A stretch of 64,000 bases of DNA, from NCBI RefSeq assembly GCF_022682495.2, contig NC_071389.1, positions 15,326,964 to 15,390,963 of the forward strand, in the 5' to 3' direction. How positions within the stretch are numbered: the first letter of the stretch is position 1; each line of letters begins with the position of its first letter. The position numbers were made by a program, and so were the translations under genes. The stretch is from Desmodus rotundus (taxonomy: Eukaryota > Chordata > Mammalia > Chiroptera > Phyllostomidae). Positions 48,801-60,800 of the stretch are shown in pieces. A model generated the notes under the pieces. That model saw only the letters and a list, made by a program, of their open reading frames with translations, was not told the DNA's origin and searched no databases.

Positions 48801-51800
48801 TTGACGCCCTCCCCAATGAGTGCTGACTACCGAAGCAGGCCTTTCCACTTCTACCGCTGCATGTAATGATTTATTCCTAACAGTGTCGTTTCCAGCTGAG
48901 AGTTAAAGTTTAGTGAAAATGTATGACATTTTAGAATGAAGATTATGAAAACTGGACGCTTAGAGTTTCTAACTAGATTAGATTAAATATATTGGACATA
49001 TAGCTGCTACTAAATTATTTGGAAATTATTAAGTGGAAAAAATAAGTAGAAGAGTCAAGTTTAGTGTGTTCTGGGGAAACAAGTATTTGATTTATATTTG
49101 TCCAGCATTGTATCTAAGCAGGTTATGGTCTCACACCTGATTTATTTTCATTTTCTTCCACACTTACAATATTTAAGGTACTTACAAGTTTTACTTAGTT
49201 CACTCTACTTAATGTTAATTCACAATATAGTTTGAATTTATTTTAACTATTGCAGTGATTTAAAACTATAATATTCTTGGATGTAATCGTGGTAATAGAA
49301 GCCTGACCATTATACTTAAAACAGGCTGTTTTGTGACTTGAAACCCATGTAGCACTTTAGAAACTGGCATTAATGAATTTAAGCCAGGAATGTACTTAAT
49401 GAGCCCATATCCAGGTGGTCAAAGAAGATAATTATCTATGTTGTATGGATAAATAAATATGAAATAACACATAAGTTATTTGGGGGTTAGAGTCCACATT
49501 AGAAACGTCTTTATGTTAAGTACTGAGAGTTTATTCTAACAAAACAGATTGCAAAGTTTCCTCCCTGGAATTCAGAAGGAACTACTATAAAACTTTGTGT
49601 TAAATTCTGAGTCAGTACCCCCACTGGCACATAATGAATTGAGATTTCCAGTTAAGGGGATTAGAGGTGGATTCCCTGAAGGGGAGGTACTCCAAGCAAA
49701 GGAACTATGTTCTTTCAGTGTTACCCATGCTCTCATTTAGAAACTGGCTATTTGAATACTTTGACATCCAGGGTGGGTATACTTCAGCCTATGCACATCT
49801 CTTGGGGATTTCTTAGACCTTTTTTCTAGACAGCTGGAACTCTCAGGATTAAAAACAAGTGTTTTGTTTTGTTTTTTATGGAAAAAATGACAACTCCTCT
49901 CATAAGGTACATTTCACCTTTCTTAATGGAGTGCTGTAACAGATTTGAAACAAATATAAAATAGTGAACTGGAAAGAGCAGGTGCCACAGACTTAGACAC
50001 CTGCAGAACTGAGACAGGGCACAGGCGTGAGGGGGCAGGCCAGGGTTGGCATCCCTTGTATGTACTACTGCACTGGGCACCTGGGAGTTGGGGAGCACAT
50101 GCCCTTCCAAACAGGACAGCCAACTGTGGCCTGGGGGGATTGCAGGCCCAATGTTGCTAAATCTGGTATTTTGAAAAGATGCTGAGAATAGATTATCATT
50201 ATGTGAAATCTACCAGTTAGTTTTTTTTTTTTTACATCATGTGGGAGAGGGTCAAACAAAACATCTTTATGGACCAGATTGACTCACCAGTTTGCAACAT
50301 CTGCACCTGCCCCTTCCTGTTACTCTTACATTTTGCTCCCTCCTATCCCCTGACCCCACCAATCAAAACTTGACTCTTATAGGAAGGACTTTTCTGTTAG
50401 GGATTGGTAAATCCCATGAACTAATCTGCCATCTATTAATGGGACTTTTTTGCCTCCTCTCCTTCAGTTAGTTTCTTGTGCCCCTGGAAAACATGTACCT
50501 TTTGACAGTGTTCCACCCCCAGTCGAAGATCACCCCCTTTATTGTTTAATCCTCACACCTGACTATGAGACTTTCAGACTACTTTAGAAGGAGAGGGGAC
50601 AGCCTTGTGATGAGAAGGTGCTTTGGGTCTCTGGTTGATGTTCTTCAAACAATACAGAAGTGCTTAGGCCTTCTGTACCTAGGACTGGAGACTTCTTCCA
50701 TGCCAAGATGTTTTACTGCCATAATTTTAGAGCATAAAATACCCAAAAATTTGGGATGTAGACACTAGTTATTCACGGACTTCACAGGCCAGCTGGTTTA
50801 GAATCTGGACCTCCTAGCACCGTCCCCTGTAACATGTATAATGTCAAGCTTGATGTCAGAGCAGTAACGCCTGCTCTTCTCTTTCCTTGGGGAGCCAGAG
50901 CGGGGCAGTAAACTATAGCTCTAGAATCTAGATTTAGAGAAACTGTTGTTTCAATAAGAACTGACGAATGTGATGCAGATTCAGGAACTGAACCGTTGTC
51001 TACTTCAGAAAGTTAAGTTCCCCTTTTTTGGAATGACCTAAAAAGTTTGTCAAATAGAAGAGTTGGATTTTCCCTAAGGCTTTCAGATTATTCTGAAACT
51101 GACCTGTCACGTGGGAAAAATCTAAGAGAAACAGTGAACATTGAAAAGCCATGGAAAGTTGTTTAACAGCCTCCTCTTGTAAAATAACTTTTCTCCCATT
51201 TGTAAAATAAGAATTAAAGTGTTAAAATAAGTTTTATATATTGATTATATTCAGTTTTTAAGATAAAGAAGAGAGCCACTATCTTAATATATAGCCTCTG
51301 AGTCATTTTTCACTTCTGTCTTATTCTCCTTCAGTGGGGTTTTTTGTTTTTGTTTTTTTGGTTGTTGTTGCTTTTTGAAAGGCAGGAACAGTTTGTCTGT
51401 TTGTTTTAGAGAAAGGGTAAGGGAAGGTGAAAGAGAGGGAGAGAAACTTCAACGTGTGAGAGAAAGGATGTACAAGAGAAACATCCGTTAGTTGCCTCTC
51501 TCACACCCCCAACTGGGGACCTGGCCCCCAACCTAGACAAGTGCCCCAACCAGGAATTGAACCTGCGACCCTTAAGATTGCCGTCTGGGGCTCAGTTAGC
51601 TGAGCCACACTAGCCGGGGCTCTCAGTGGTTTTTTTAATAGTTGTATGTCAGTCATATAGGCACATGAATGAATATACAATTTATTGAGCCAGCCTTATG
51701 TTGAATTTTAAGTGTTTCATATGTTTTTATAATCAATAGTGCTGCATCAAAGAGATTTTTACATCAGTCTGTGTATCAGCAGTCCTGCAAATAAATAAAT

Positions 51801-54800
51801 AAATAAATGTGGGAGTAGTGTGCTGCGTCAGCAGATAAGAACGTTTTAAGTACTTTTGATACAGACTATCATATCTGACCACGTCCTTTAAGAACCTTAT
51901 TAAAAATACTAGTTTGTGGCACTTACAGCTTTATCCTTGAAGGGCTTCACGAAGTTAGTTTTTCATTTCCCAGATCAGTTGTGTGAAAGTCTCTAGGATT
52001 CCTTTCTGCATTTCTTTGCATATCTTAATGAAAATTAATGTTTCCCTTTTGTGTTTGACAGATTAGGGAGCGGAGACATAAGTACTTTGTAATCAGGTCA
52101 CCAGGCTGTTGCTTATTTGTGGATACTTGTGCCTGGTAAGCCATTGTAGTAACCACAGTGAGACCTGAGGCCACTGCATTTCACTGTTTCTGAAGCTGTG
52201 GTTTACAGGATGTACTGGAGCAGCTTCAAGTCACTGATGAGTTATATGTGAATGACCCATGCTGCCTGTCCTATCAGTGTGAATGACCTGGAAAGGGAGA
52301 GGGGAAGGAGTTATGGAGCGGGTAAACAGTATTGCTTTTTGGGACAGAGCTTTGATATATGAGCTCAGCTTTCTGCATAGACAGCTGTGCAGTCCCTAAA
52401 CAAGTCTTGTCTTGTATGATTAATGTATACCAGCGGGTCTCCTAATGGGATTAGGTACTTAACAAGATGGAGCAGTTGCTCTTCATTCATTCTTCTCATG
52501 TGCACCTGCCTGCTTGGTAAGCAAGAACCCACTTACCCCGTCTCCTTCAGCCATTACTTAAACTAAATATCTGGTGGCCAGCTGTAGATAGGTTTCCAGA
52601 GCCTCATTTATCATAACACTGACCCTGTTCTATCTAAGACACAGAGTGAGGGTTAGAGACGTGGTCTGGAAGAATTGGAAGAAACTTTAGAAATAACAGT
52701 TCCAGCTTCCAGTTTCATAGCACTGTTGGCCCTGGTTCCTGACTTCAAAGAACTTACAATCTTTTTAGAAATAAGATACACACACAGGAGAAGATTAAAA
52801 GCCAGAACAAATTAAGAAACAGTATCAGGCAATAAGATTTAGTCCCAAATGAGAAGCATCAATGGTAAGGGCCTTCAGATTTCAGAAAGAGAGGGAACTT
52901 GGAGCCCTGGAGATCAGCGCCTTGTCCTGGAGAATGTTTAGTTTGTTGTTTGTTTTCATTTTTTAACTGAGCCTTAAAGAGTAAAATTTGAAAGTCGGAG
53001 GTTGTTCCTCCCAGATGGGTGGTACAATTAGAGGTAGAAGATGTCTGGAAATAAAGAGTGGGTCATTTTGGCTTGCGTGACAGTTTTGTCAGAAAAACCT
53101 ATCTTTCAGACACTTGGCGGTCTAATCTGTAGATGACCTGAAGCCCCTTTGCTTACAGAGCAAGCAGAATTGTAAGCTCTGTACTCTCTTGCAGAGCCTA
53201 CAGCATCTCTGTCACTAGCACATTAGAGTTCAGAGATAACCAGCAGCGGCAAGGCTCCTTATCTTCCTGATGAGTTCGTGGGGTTGAGCTGGCAGCCCAT
53301 AGCAATATACACTTCGGTAGTTTTCTGGAGGGTGAGTGGAGTGTGACTCATGCAGAATTTGGGGAACCTAGTCATCCCTAGGTGAAGTCCTGGGTGAGAA
53401 AAGGTCTCCCTCTTTTTTGTAAGACTTGCTTCCTGGGGAAATTTAGTGCCCCATAGCCTTAAAGTTCCACTGTGCTTCTCAGTCAGGCCTCAGAGCCTCA
53501 GGCTTATAAAACTTTGGAGTTACTAGCAGTACCCATAGGAAACTTTTAAACTTTCAGTGAAGTCATAGAACTGTGAGCTGTGATTCAAGTAATTCACAAA
53601 AGATAAGGATTGCAGACATTTAGACGTAAATATCTTCCTACTTTTCAGATACTTAAAAACAGTACCCCTTTCAACTAAAAGCCAACACTTGAATACTGTA
53701 CTTTGTTTTACTACCAGGTGTACTTCAAGATATTCAAAGATATTTTTCCTACTTAGCCTGCCTGAAAAGCTAATGTTTGAGTTTCATTCTTTTGGAGATT
53801 ATTAAAATGTAAATCTTTTTGTATTAAAATTAAATAATTATCAACCATTTATACTGTAACTTCATTGGGAAGAGTGAGGGAAAAGATGGGATGGAGTTAC
53901 GGTTTGGAATGGGTAAGAGGGATCTCAGCTGGTCAGTTTTGCTTTGAGGTCAGCCCAGCCCATCCGAGTACAGACCGGAAAAAGTCCTATTCTCCATGGT
54001 CCCACCTCCTGCTTGTGAGCTGGCATTTTACCTGTAGCTTCACAAGGTTAGAAGTTGAGTGCTGTCTTCTAAAATTATCGGTGAAGTGGCTAGGAAAGAT
54101 GCCTGGACCCAGTAGGTAACATTTTGGGTTAGTTAGAACCCTGGCTTGTCTAATTGGCACAAATGGACATATTTATTGTTGGACACATAGACTCTGGCTT
54201 TGCCGTGGGCCCTGTCTGCATCCCAGGTGGTGACCCCATTAGGCAGCCTTTGGAGGAGTGAAAACTAGTGCCACCAGAGTTGGGAAGGCAGGAAGTGAAT
54301 TTATTTCCTGCCTAAGCCTTACCAAAGTTTGGTTAAGATCTGTCTGGCCCTTTTTTTTTTTTTTTTTTTTTTTGGATGAGATTGTAGTTCTTCTGGAAGA
54401 ACTTTACTTTTTACCCCTTAATTTTCTATTGTGTAGGGAAGAATAGGATTTAGCTCCCATAAAAGGGGTATGAGCTCATGGATGAATTTTTTCCTCCTTT
54501 CTTTTGATCCCTATTTACTGAAGTGAGTTTTAGAGTTATAAACTATTACTTTTGCCTCATGTTCTTCCTGACCACTTGCTTCTAATTTAGGTTGCAGCTG
54601 TTGACATTTTAATAAAATCCCATGAATACATTTGAAGATTTTACATTGACCTCTTAACATCATTTAGTCAGTCCTTCTTGGTGTATCATACCAATAAATT
54701 ATATATCTGTTTTTTTACCTAGGAAGTTTTGACCTTTAGCACCAAAGGGTTAACTACCACTTGTCTTAACCATTGAGACAAGTGGTAGTTAATCTCTCTA

Positions 54801-57800
54801 ATAAAGGCCCTGGCACTTGACTGGCTTGATTCAGTTCAGTTTACTGATTCACATAATTCTTTTTTTTTTTTTTTTTAATTGTTATTCAATTACAGTTGTG
54901 TGTACATATTTCTTTTAAAATTCATTTATGCACTTTTTAATGAGCATATGGAAAAACTGAGCTCTATCTTAGAAAATAGGACTATATAGTACATTCACAC
55001 AAAGGAATATTATGCAGCAATTAAATTGTTTTTGAAAAATTTCTAATGGTGTGGGAAGGCACTTAAGAAATGTAAACTGTATATGTGGTACTCTCACCAA
55101 TATTAAAAATATTTTCATGTGTCAAGAAAGAGAAAGGAAAAAAGAAAGGAGAAAAGAAGTAAACCAAATGTGAATAGTGAATGGTTCTGTCTGGATGAGA
55201 TTAGGAATTAAATTTTTATCCTTTATACTTTTCTACTGCTGCATGCAGTTTTTATATTGACTGGGCATCACCTTTACAATCCAAAATAAATAAATCCAAT
55301 AAGGAATTGTAAATCATTTTAACCACGAATCTCAGTAAAGGTTTAAAATATAGTGAACCTTTAAGGTTAAATTAATGCTTTCTGTAGTGAGACAATGAGA
55401 AACTTCCCCAGATAAATCTTAAAAATTACTTAGAATTTATCATTTAGCACTTTTATCTTACATGTCAGTGTTACTGATTTTTAAAAGATTTTATTTATTT
55501 ATTTTTAGACAGAAGGAAAGGGAGGGAGAAAGGGAGAAAAACATCAGTGTGTGGTTGCTCCTCGTGTGCCCCCTACTGGGGACCTAGCCCGCAACCCAGG
55601 CATGTGCCCTGACTGGGAATCGAACCAGTGACTGTTTGATTCACAGGTCGGCGCTCAGTCTACTGAGCCACACCAGCCAGGGCTTTGTCAGTGTTTCTTA
55701 AACTGGGTGATACTGTACTAACTTACAGGTTTTGCTGCAACTATTTGGAAAACAGTAATTCAGAGTTTTACAGAATTGATGGTAGCAGTTATGAAAATCT
55801 AGAAGCATTTCCATACTATGTCTTGTGAAATTATTTTATATTTGAAGGTAAACTTTTTATTGAAGGTAAACTTTTTACTGAATTATAACGCATTCACAGA
55901 AGAACACAAATCTTAAGTGTACAACTTATATTTCAACTTACCCATGTAACCACATCATTTTATTTTCATTGTTTTGTGCTCCTGCATAGCCTTGACAAAA
56001 ATTTCTTAGTTCTACATAAAAAGATGTATAGAGAGATACATAGATATATAGAGATGTTTAGTGTTCTGTGGTCTCCAGAAGTTACACTCCAGATATTTTA
56101 CACTTTTTGCTCTCATAATGGCATTAACTCTTTGGCCTTTTACACTTTTCAAGGAGCTCTAAAATTTCATTCAGAATATTCTTATTCTTAATTCATGGCA
56201 GGAAATTGGCAATTAAAAATGCAAAAAAAATAAATAGGCAAATTACTGACTCCTAGCCTGTGCAGATTTTATTTTTTTTTCGTTCCCAGTGTGGCACATG
56301 TTTTCCCCCAGTTGGCTGGTTGTGTGGAACCTGATCCCTGTGCCTCTGCGCATGATACAGCTCAGGCTGCTAATCTGAAGAAGCAGGTCAGCAGCCAGCA
56401 GTAAGTGTGTCAGGCTAGAAATCCTAGACCAGGCTGGGAGGAACATTAGAGATCGTTGGCCTCAGATGGGGAAACTGAGTCCTAGAAGGTTACACGCCTT
56501 GCCTAGCCAGGGTCACAGAATTGACGCCAGAGCAGGGTCTAGAATCCGGATCCTAAACGCATTACTAAACCATGCAAGTTCCTATTCTTGTCTTAAAATT
56601 CACCCTTTCTGCTGAAGATGCAACTGTCAGACTGTGAAATCGGCTTCGCAAGAAAGATAAATTACCTAATACGTTTTTCAGCCAAGCTTCTTAATGGGGA
56701 TAACCTGACAGCATCGACCTGTTTTGGAAAATATCCCTTGGGTTACTTCAGGTGAATGAGGGATGGTGTGGGGTGGTAGAAATGCTGGTCTGTAATTGTT
56801 CAGAGCAGTTCTGAGAGGACGTTCAACTGGATTAACCCTGGCGATAGGGAAAGTGTGGCGTGATGTTGACTTGTGACCCTTCCCTGGGGAGCGAGCTGTG
56901 TCCAGAGACCCAGTGGAGCTCCTGGAACACAAGGTCTCCAGTGTGTGCTCCTGGTCGCTGGACGGGAAGACCGACTACTGTGTCTGGGAGAAGACCATTA
57001 GTGTTATAGGACTTTCTGTTTGTGAGATTTTGTTTTAGTTGGCAAAGGTAGAAAAGTAAATAAGGCTGCTCTTTGGTTTTCTAGGAGATGCCAGGCAACA
57101 TATATTTAGTAAGTATTGATGACTGCGGTGGGCCCTGGGGATTTGGTGCTTAATAAAACGTGTCTATCGGGACTTAGTCTGTGGAGCTGGCGGTCCCAAG
57201 GAGAGATCACCATTGCCCTCCAGAAATCCCGGTTCTGTTGGTATGTTGTATTCGTGAAATGCACAAGTCTCATCAGAGCAAACTGATTTTTTTTGCCTAA
57301 CTGTAAACTTGGAGGAAAAGGTCTCTTGTGAGTCTCAGATGGCAGCCATCCGTGGCCTGACCTTCAGCACCAGTCACCAAAGTTCCGTCCAGCAGACCCA
57401 CTCTATTCTTTCGCACTCTCTTCCCACAGCACAAGCCTTCCTCAGAGGCCAGACTGATTGCTCGGTCCCTCAAGTATCTGTGGCCGTTCCTGTCTTTGAG
57501 CTTTTGGACATGTTTCTCCCTTGTTTAAAACACTCCCTCCTCCCCCTCCGTTTCTCCAAATCCTGCCCAAGCTTTGAGGCCCAACTCAGCTCTATTTTCT
57601 CTCCTCAGAACTCACACGGCACTTCTACCCACACCATGCTATGAAAGATAGAACTGCAGTTCAGCTTGCTGGTGAAGTCGACTCTGGAGCTGTCCTGCCT
57701 GTGTGACCTTGGCTGGGAGCTTTCCTGAGTCTACATTTCTTCATCTATAAAAATGGGAATAATAATTGCATTTAGCCATAAGTTGTGCAAATTGAATGAG

Positions 57801-60800
57801 TTTATACTATTAAAGCCACAGAGCTGGTACATAGTTCTCCTTAAATATTAGTTATTATTCCTTCTAGCATGTATGCAATCATGGTCTTCCTTGTGTTATT
57901 GCTTAATCATTTTACGTATCTATTTATTGGCCCTTCGTGATATTGAAACGTCCTTTCTTGAAGAAAGCGTTGGATGTATCAACACTTTTTGTTGACATTT
58001 TCTAGCAATACATGTTCATATAATAGTTCCCCAATATATATCACTTAAAATGAAACTATTACTTTATTAAAGAAAATGGATGGAACAGGAGTAAGGAATT
58101 GAAGAGAAAATAATGGCTTCAGTTCACAGAATTTTCTTATGATTCTTAAACATGCGATTTGTTCTTTTTTTCATTATCATTGAGTCTAACGAGCTCTTAT
58201 GACCCAATCACCAGAAGTGTGAACATCATTTAGCAAGGATGCTAGTAATTTCAGGAGGTTGTCTCAGACACTGTTTTCTTCTAGGCCTGTGGTGGGATGG
58301 AATCTCAGACAGTAGATTCTGATCTCTCAGACTATCTCAAAGCAGGTGGGTCCTGAGCTGGATGTTACTAACATTCCCTTGCTGAGGGGCATGGGAAATT
58401 CACCACTAGGGAGGGACCTTACCCTTCAGCCACCCGCTTTCTGCCTTTCCCTCCTCCTCTGTTAGCAGCTCAGAAGCTCACAAGCACCATCTTCCCCTGT
58501 CTGGGTTCACAGACGTTTGGGGGAAATCAAAAGGTACCCTCCTGGGGGAAGAGGTGAGGACCCAGGCAGAAGCTTTCAATAAAGAGCTCATTGCAGACGG
58601 GAGTTGTGGCGGCGGCAGGAACTGCCAGAGGGGTCCTGGGCTGTCCACCCAGCAGGCCGGGAGGGACTTCAGCCAGGGCCTCTACAGAGCCTCCTGGGTG
58701 CCCTCTCTGTGGTGAAAATGCTGTGTTTCTCCTTCTCCTAGGCTGGAACAAGACATTAAAAAGTTAAAGGCTGACCTACAGGCCAGCAGGCAAGTGGAAC
58801 AAGAGCTCCGCAGTCAGATCAGCTCCCTCTCGAGCACCGAGCGAGGGATCCGCTCAGAAATGGGCCAGCTCCGGCAGGAGAATGAGCTGCTGCAGAACAA
58901 GTACGTGCACCTGTGGGGCCTTTGGTGAGCCAAGTGGACTGGAGCACAGGGTTCCTGATGACCGAGGGACCTAGCAGAGGGGTTTTAAGTAAAATGTTTA
59001 ACATTTACTTTAGTACCAGATATTCAACATGTTATAAACTCTGTAAGAACTTATTTCAACAAGTTCATGAATATTGCTATTTTGTCCTCTGTCATTTAAT
59101 AACTTCTCTTAGCTTTAAAGTAGTTACTGAGCTTTTGCGATAATATAAGTAAAGTTGACAAGTATTTCTGCCACAATTTAAAGCTCTTGCTCCATTGAGT
59201 GAAAGTTTTCCAGAGAATTAGACTCCATTTTCTTTGATTTTCAAAATTAAAAAATGACATTGAACTTTGAGTTTATTTGAAGAGGCAGGCAAAAAGCCAG
59301 GTCTTCTATGTGAATTCTTATGCTTTTTATTAATTCTTTCTGGAATTACTTCTTGACTTAATGTGGGCTTGCCCCATTGAAAGAGTAGTCCTTCAAACCT
59401 GAGTCCCAGGGCCAGGTTCCTGGTGGGGGGGGTGGGAGGGGCAACCGATGGATGTATCTCCTGCACATCGATGTTTCTCTCCCTCTCTTTCTCCCTCCCT
59501 TCCCCATCTCAAAAAATAAATAAATAAAATTTAAAAGAAAGAGTAGTCCTTCAACACTTTTAAGGAATGTAATTCAAAAGCTAAAGCATTATAGGCAAAT
59601 AACCTCTCCATTTCTTCCGACCCACATATGTGACGGCTCTAGCATCGATAGAGAACATCTCACCCTTACTGATGTATTTAGAGAAACTCAACTTATATTG
59701 ATATGTTAAGCTGGGGGTGGTCTTAGGTAAAGAAGGTAATATGGCTGAAATTCCTATCTGAAATGAAGCATCCTATGACTCTATTTTGGAATATTCTAAA
59801 AAAAATGTCTCACAGACGGAAGGGAAAGGCTGCAGCATAATTACATTCAGGCAAAGACAGACCTTCCCCTGCCTGCCCTGTACCTCAGTTTCAGTGAGGC
59901 TGGCTCCATTAGCTGTTCATCGGGCAGACTGAAGTTCTTTCAAGGTGCTTTGGGGCACTTCTAGTTCTACAGTTGTCTTTCCCTCTGACAGAAAATTGTT
60001 TTACCGTGTTTTTTGAATTACCTTCTATAGATAGAGCCGAGGCTAGGTCTGATTCTGAATCTTGTATGGCAGCTTGCTTATTGATACTAAGAATTATTAA
60101 ATAATAATGACAATGTATTCTCCCTGGGCACTCTGGTAGTTGATATTTATGATTTGCTGTTCGAACCTCTTGTTTACTTTGGCCTTAAAATGATAAGGAG
60201 GAGCTGCGTTTTCCAGGGTTTACAGTGGGGATTTGTAATTGTAAAACTCTGGGTGACAACCATTTCCATGTAGGTTACATAATGCTGTACAAGTGAAGCA
60301 AAAAGACAAGCAGAATATCAGCCAGTTGGAGAAAAAGCTAAAAGCTGAGCAGGAAGCCCGAAGCTTCGTAGAAAAGCAGTTAATGGAGGAGAAAAAAAGG
60401 AAGAAGTTAGAAGAAGCTACTGCTGCCCGGGCTGTCGCATTTGCTGCTGCGTCTAGGTATGTCCATGTGACCTGAGTGCCTAACCTGTGGTTCGCTTTCC
60501 TTGTACCCGGACAGCCTGGGAATGTGGTGCCTCGGGCAGGGTTGGAAATACAACAGTCGTGCACAGACGGATTGCTTTTAAATAAGGTTTTAGTAGCTGG
60601 TTTAAACTCTACCCGTGCAAGCTTACGCTCTCTTACAACAACTTCATCCTCAGTGACCTCACCTATAAAGTGGCATGAGGGAATCACCTTGCCTTCCACA
60701 CCTGGGTTTCCAGTCACTTTCTTTCAGACTGAGAACTGCTAAACACAAAGAACCAATCCGGAATTTTGTTCCCCTTATAGAACTATCATTATTACTCCCT

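Larger units (their letters stand above)
40125..58741 (+). other. MACO1 intron 6 (18,617 bp)
   Basis: No exon-like coding block was found. Recognised content: MITE B2 (41238-41440), an L1M fragment split by a SINE (41870-42440), SINEs at 41938-42147, 42822-43028, 51400-51621 and 55482-55684, mariner copies at 43628-44180 and 46015-46558, MIRs, and a palindrome at 54750-54792. Large stretches such as 44650-45980, 46570-51340, 51630-54700 and 55700-58740 have no gene I can support. Confidence 0.85.
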
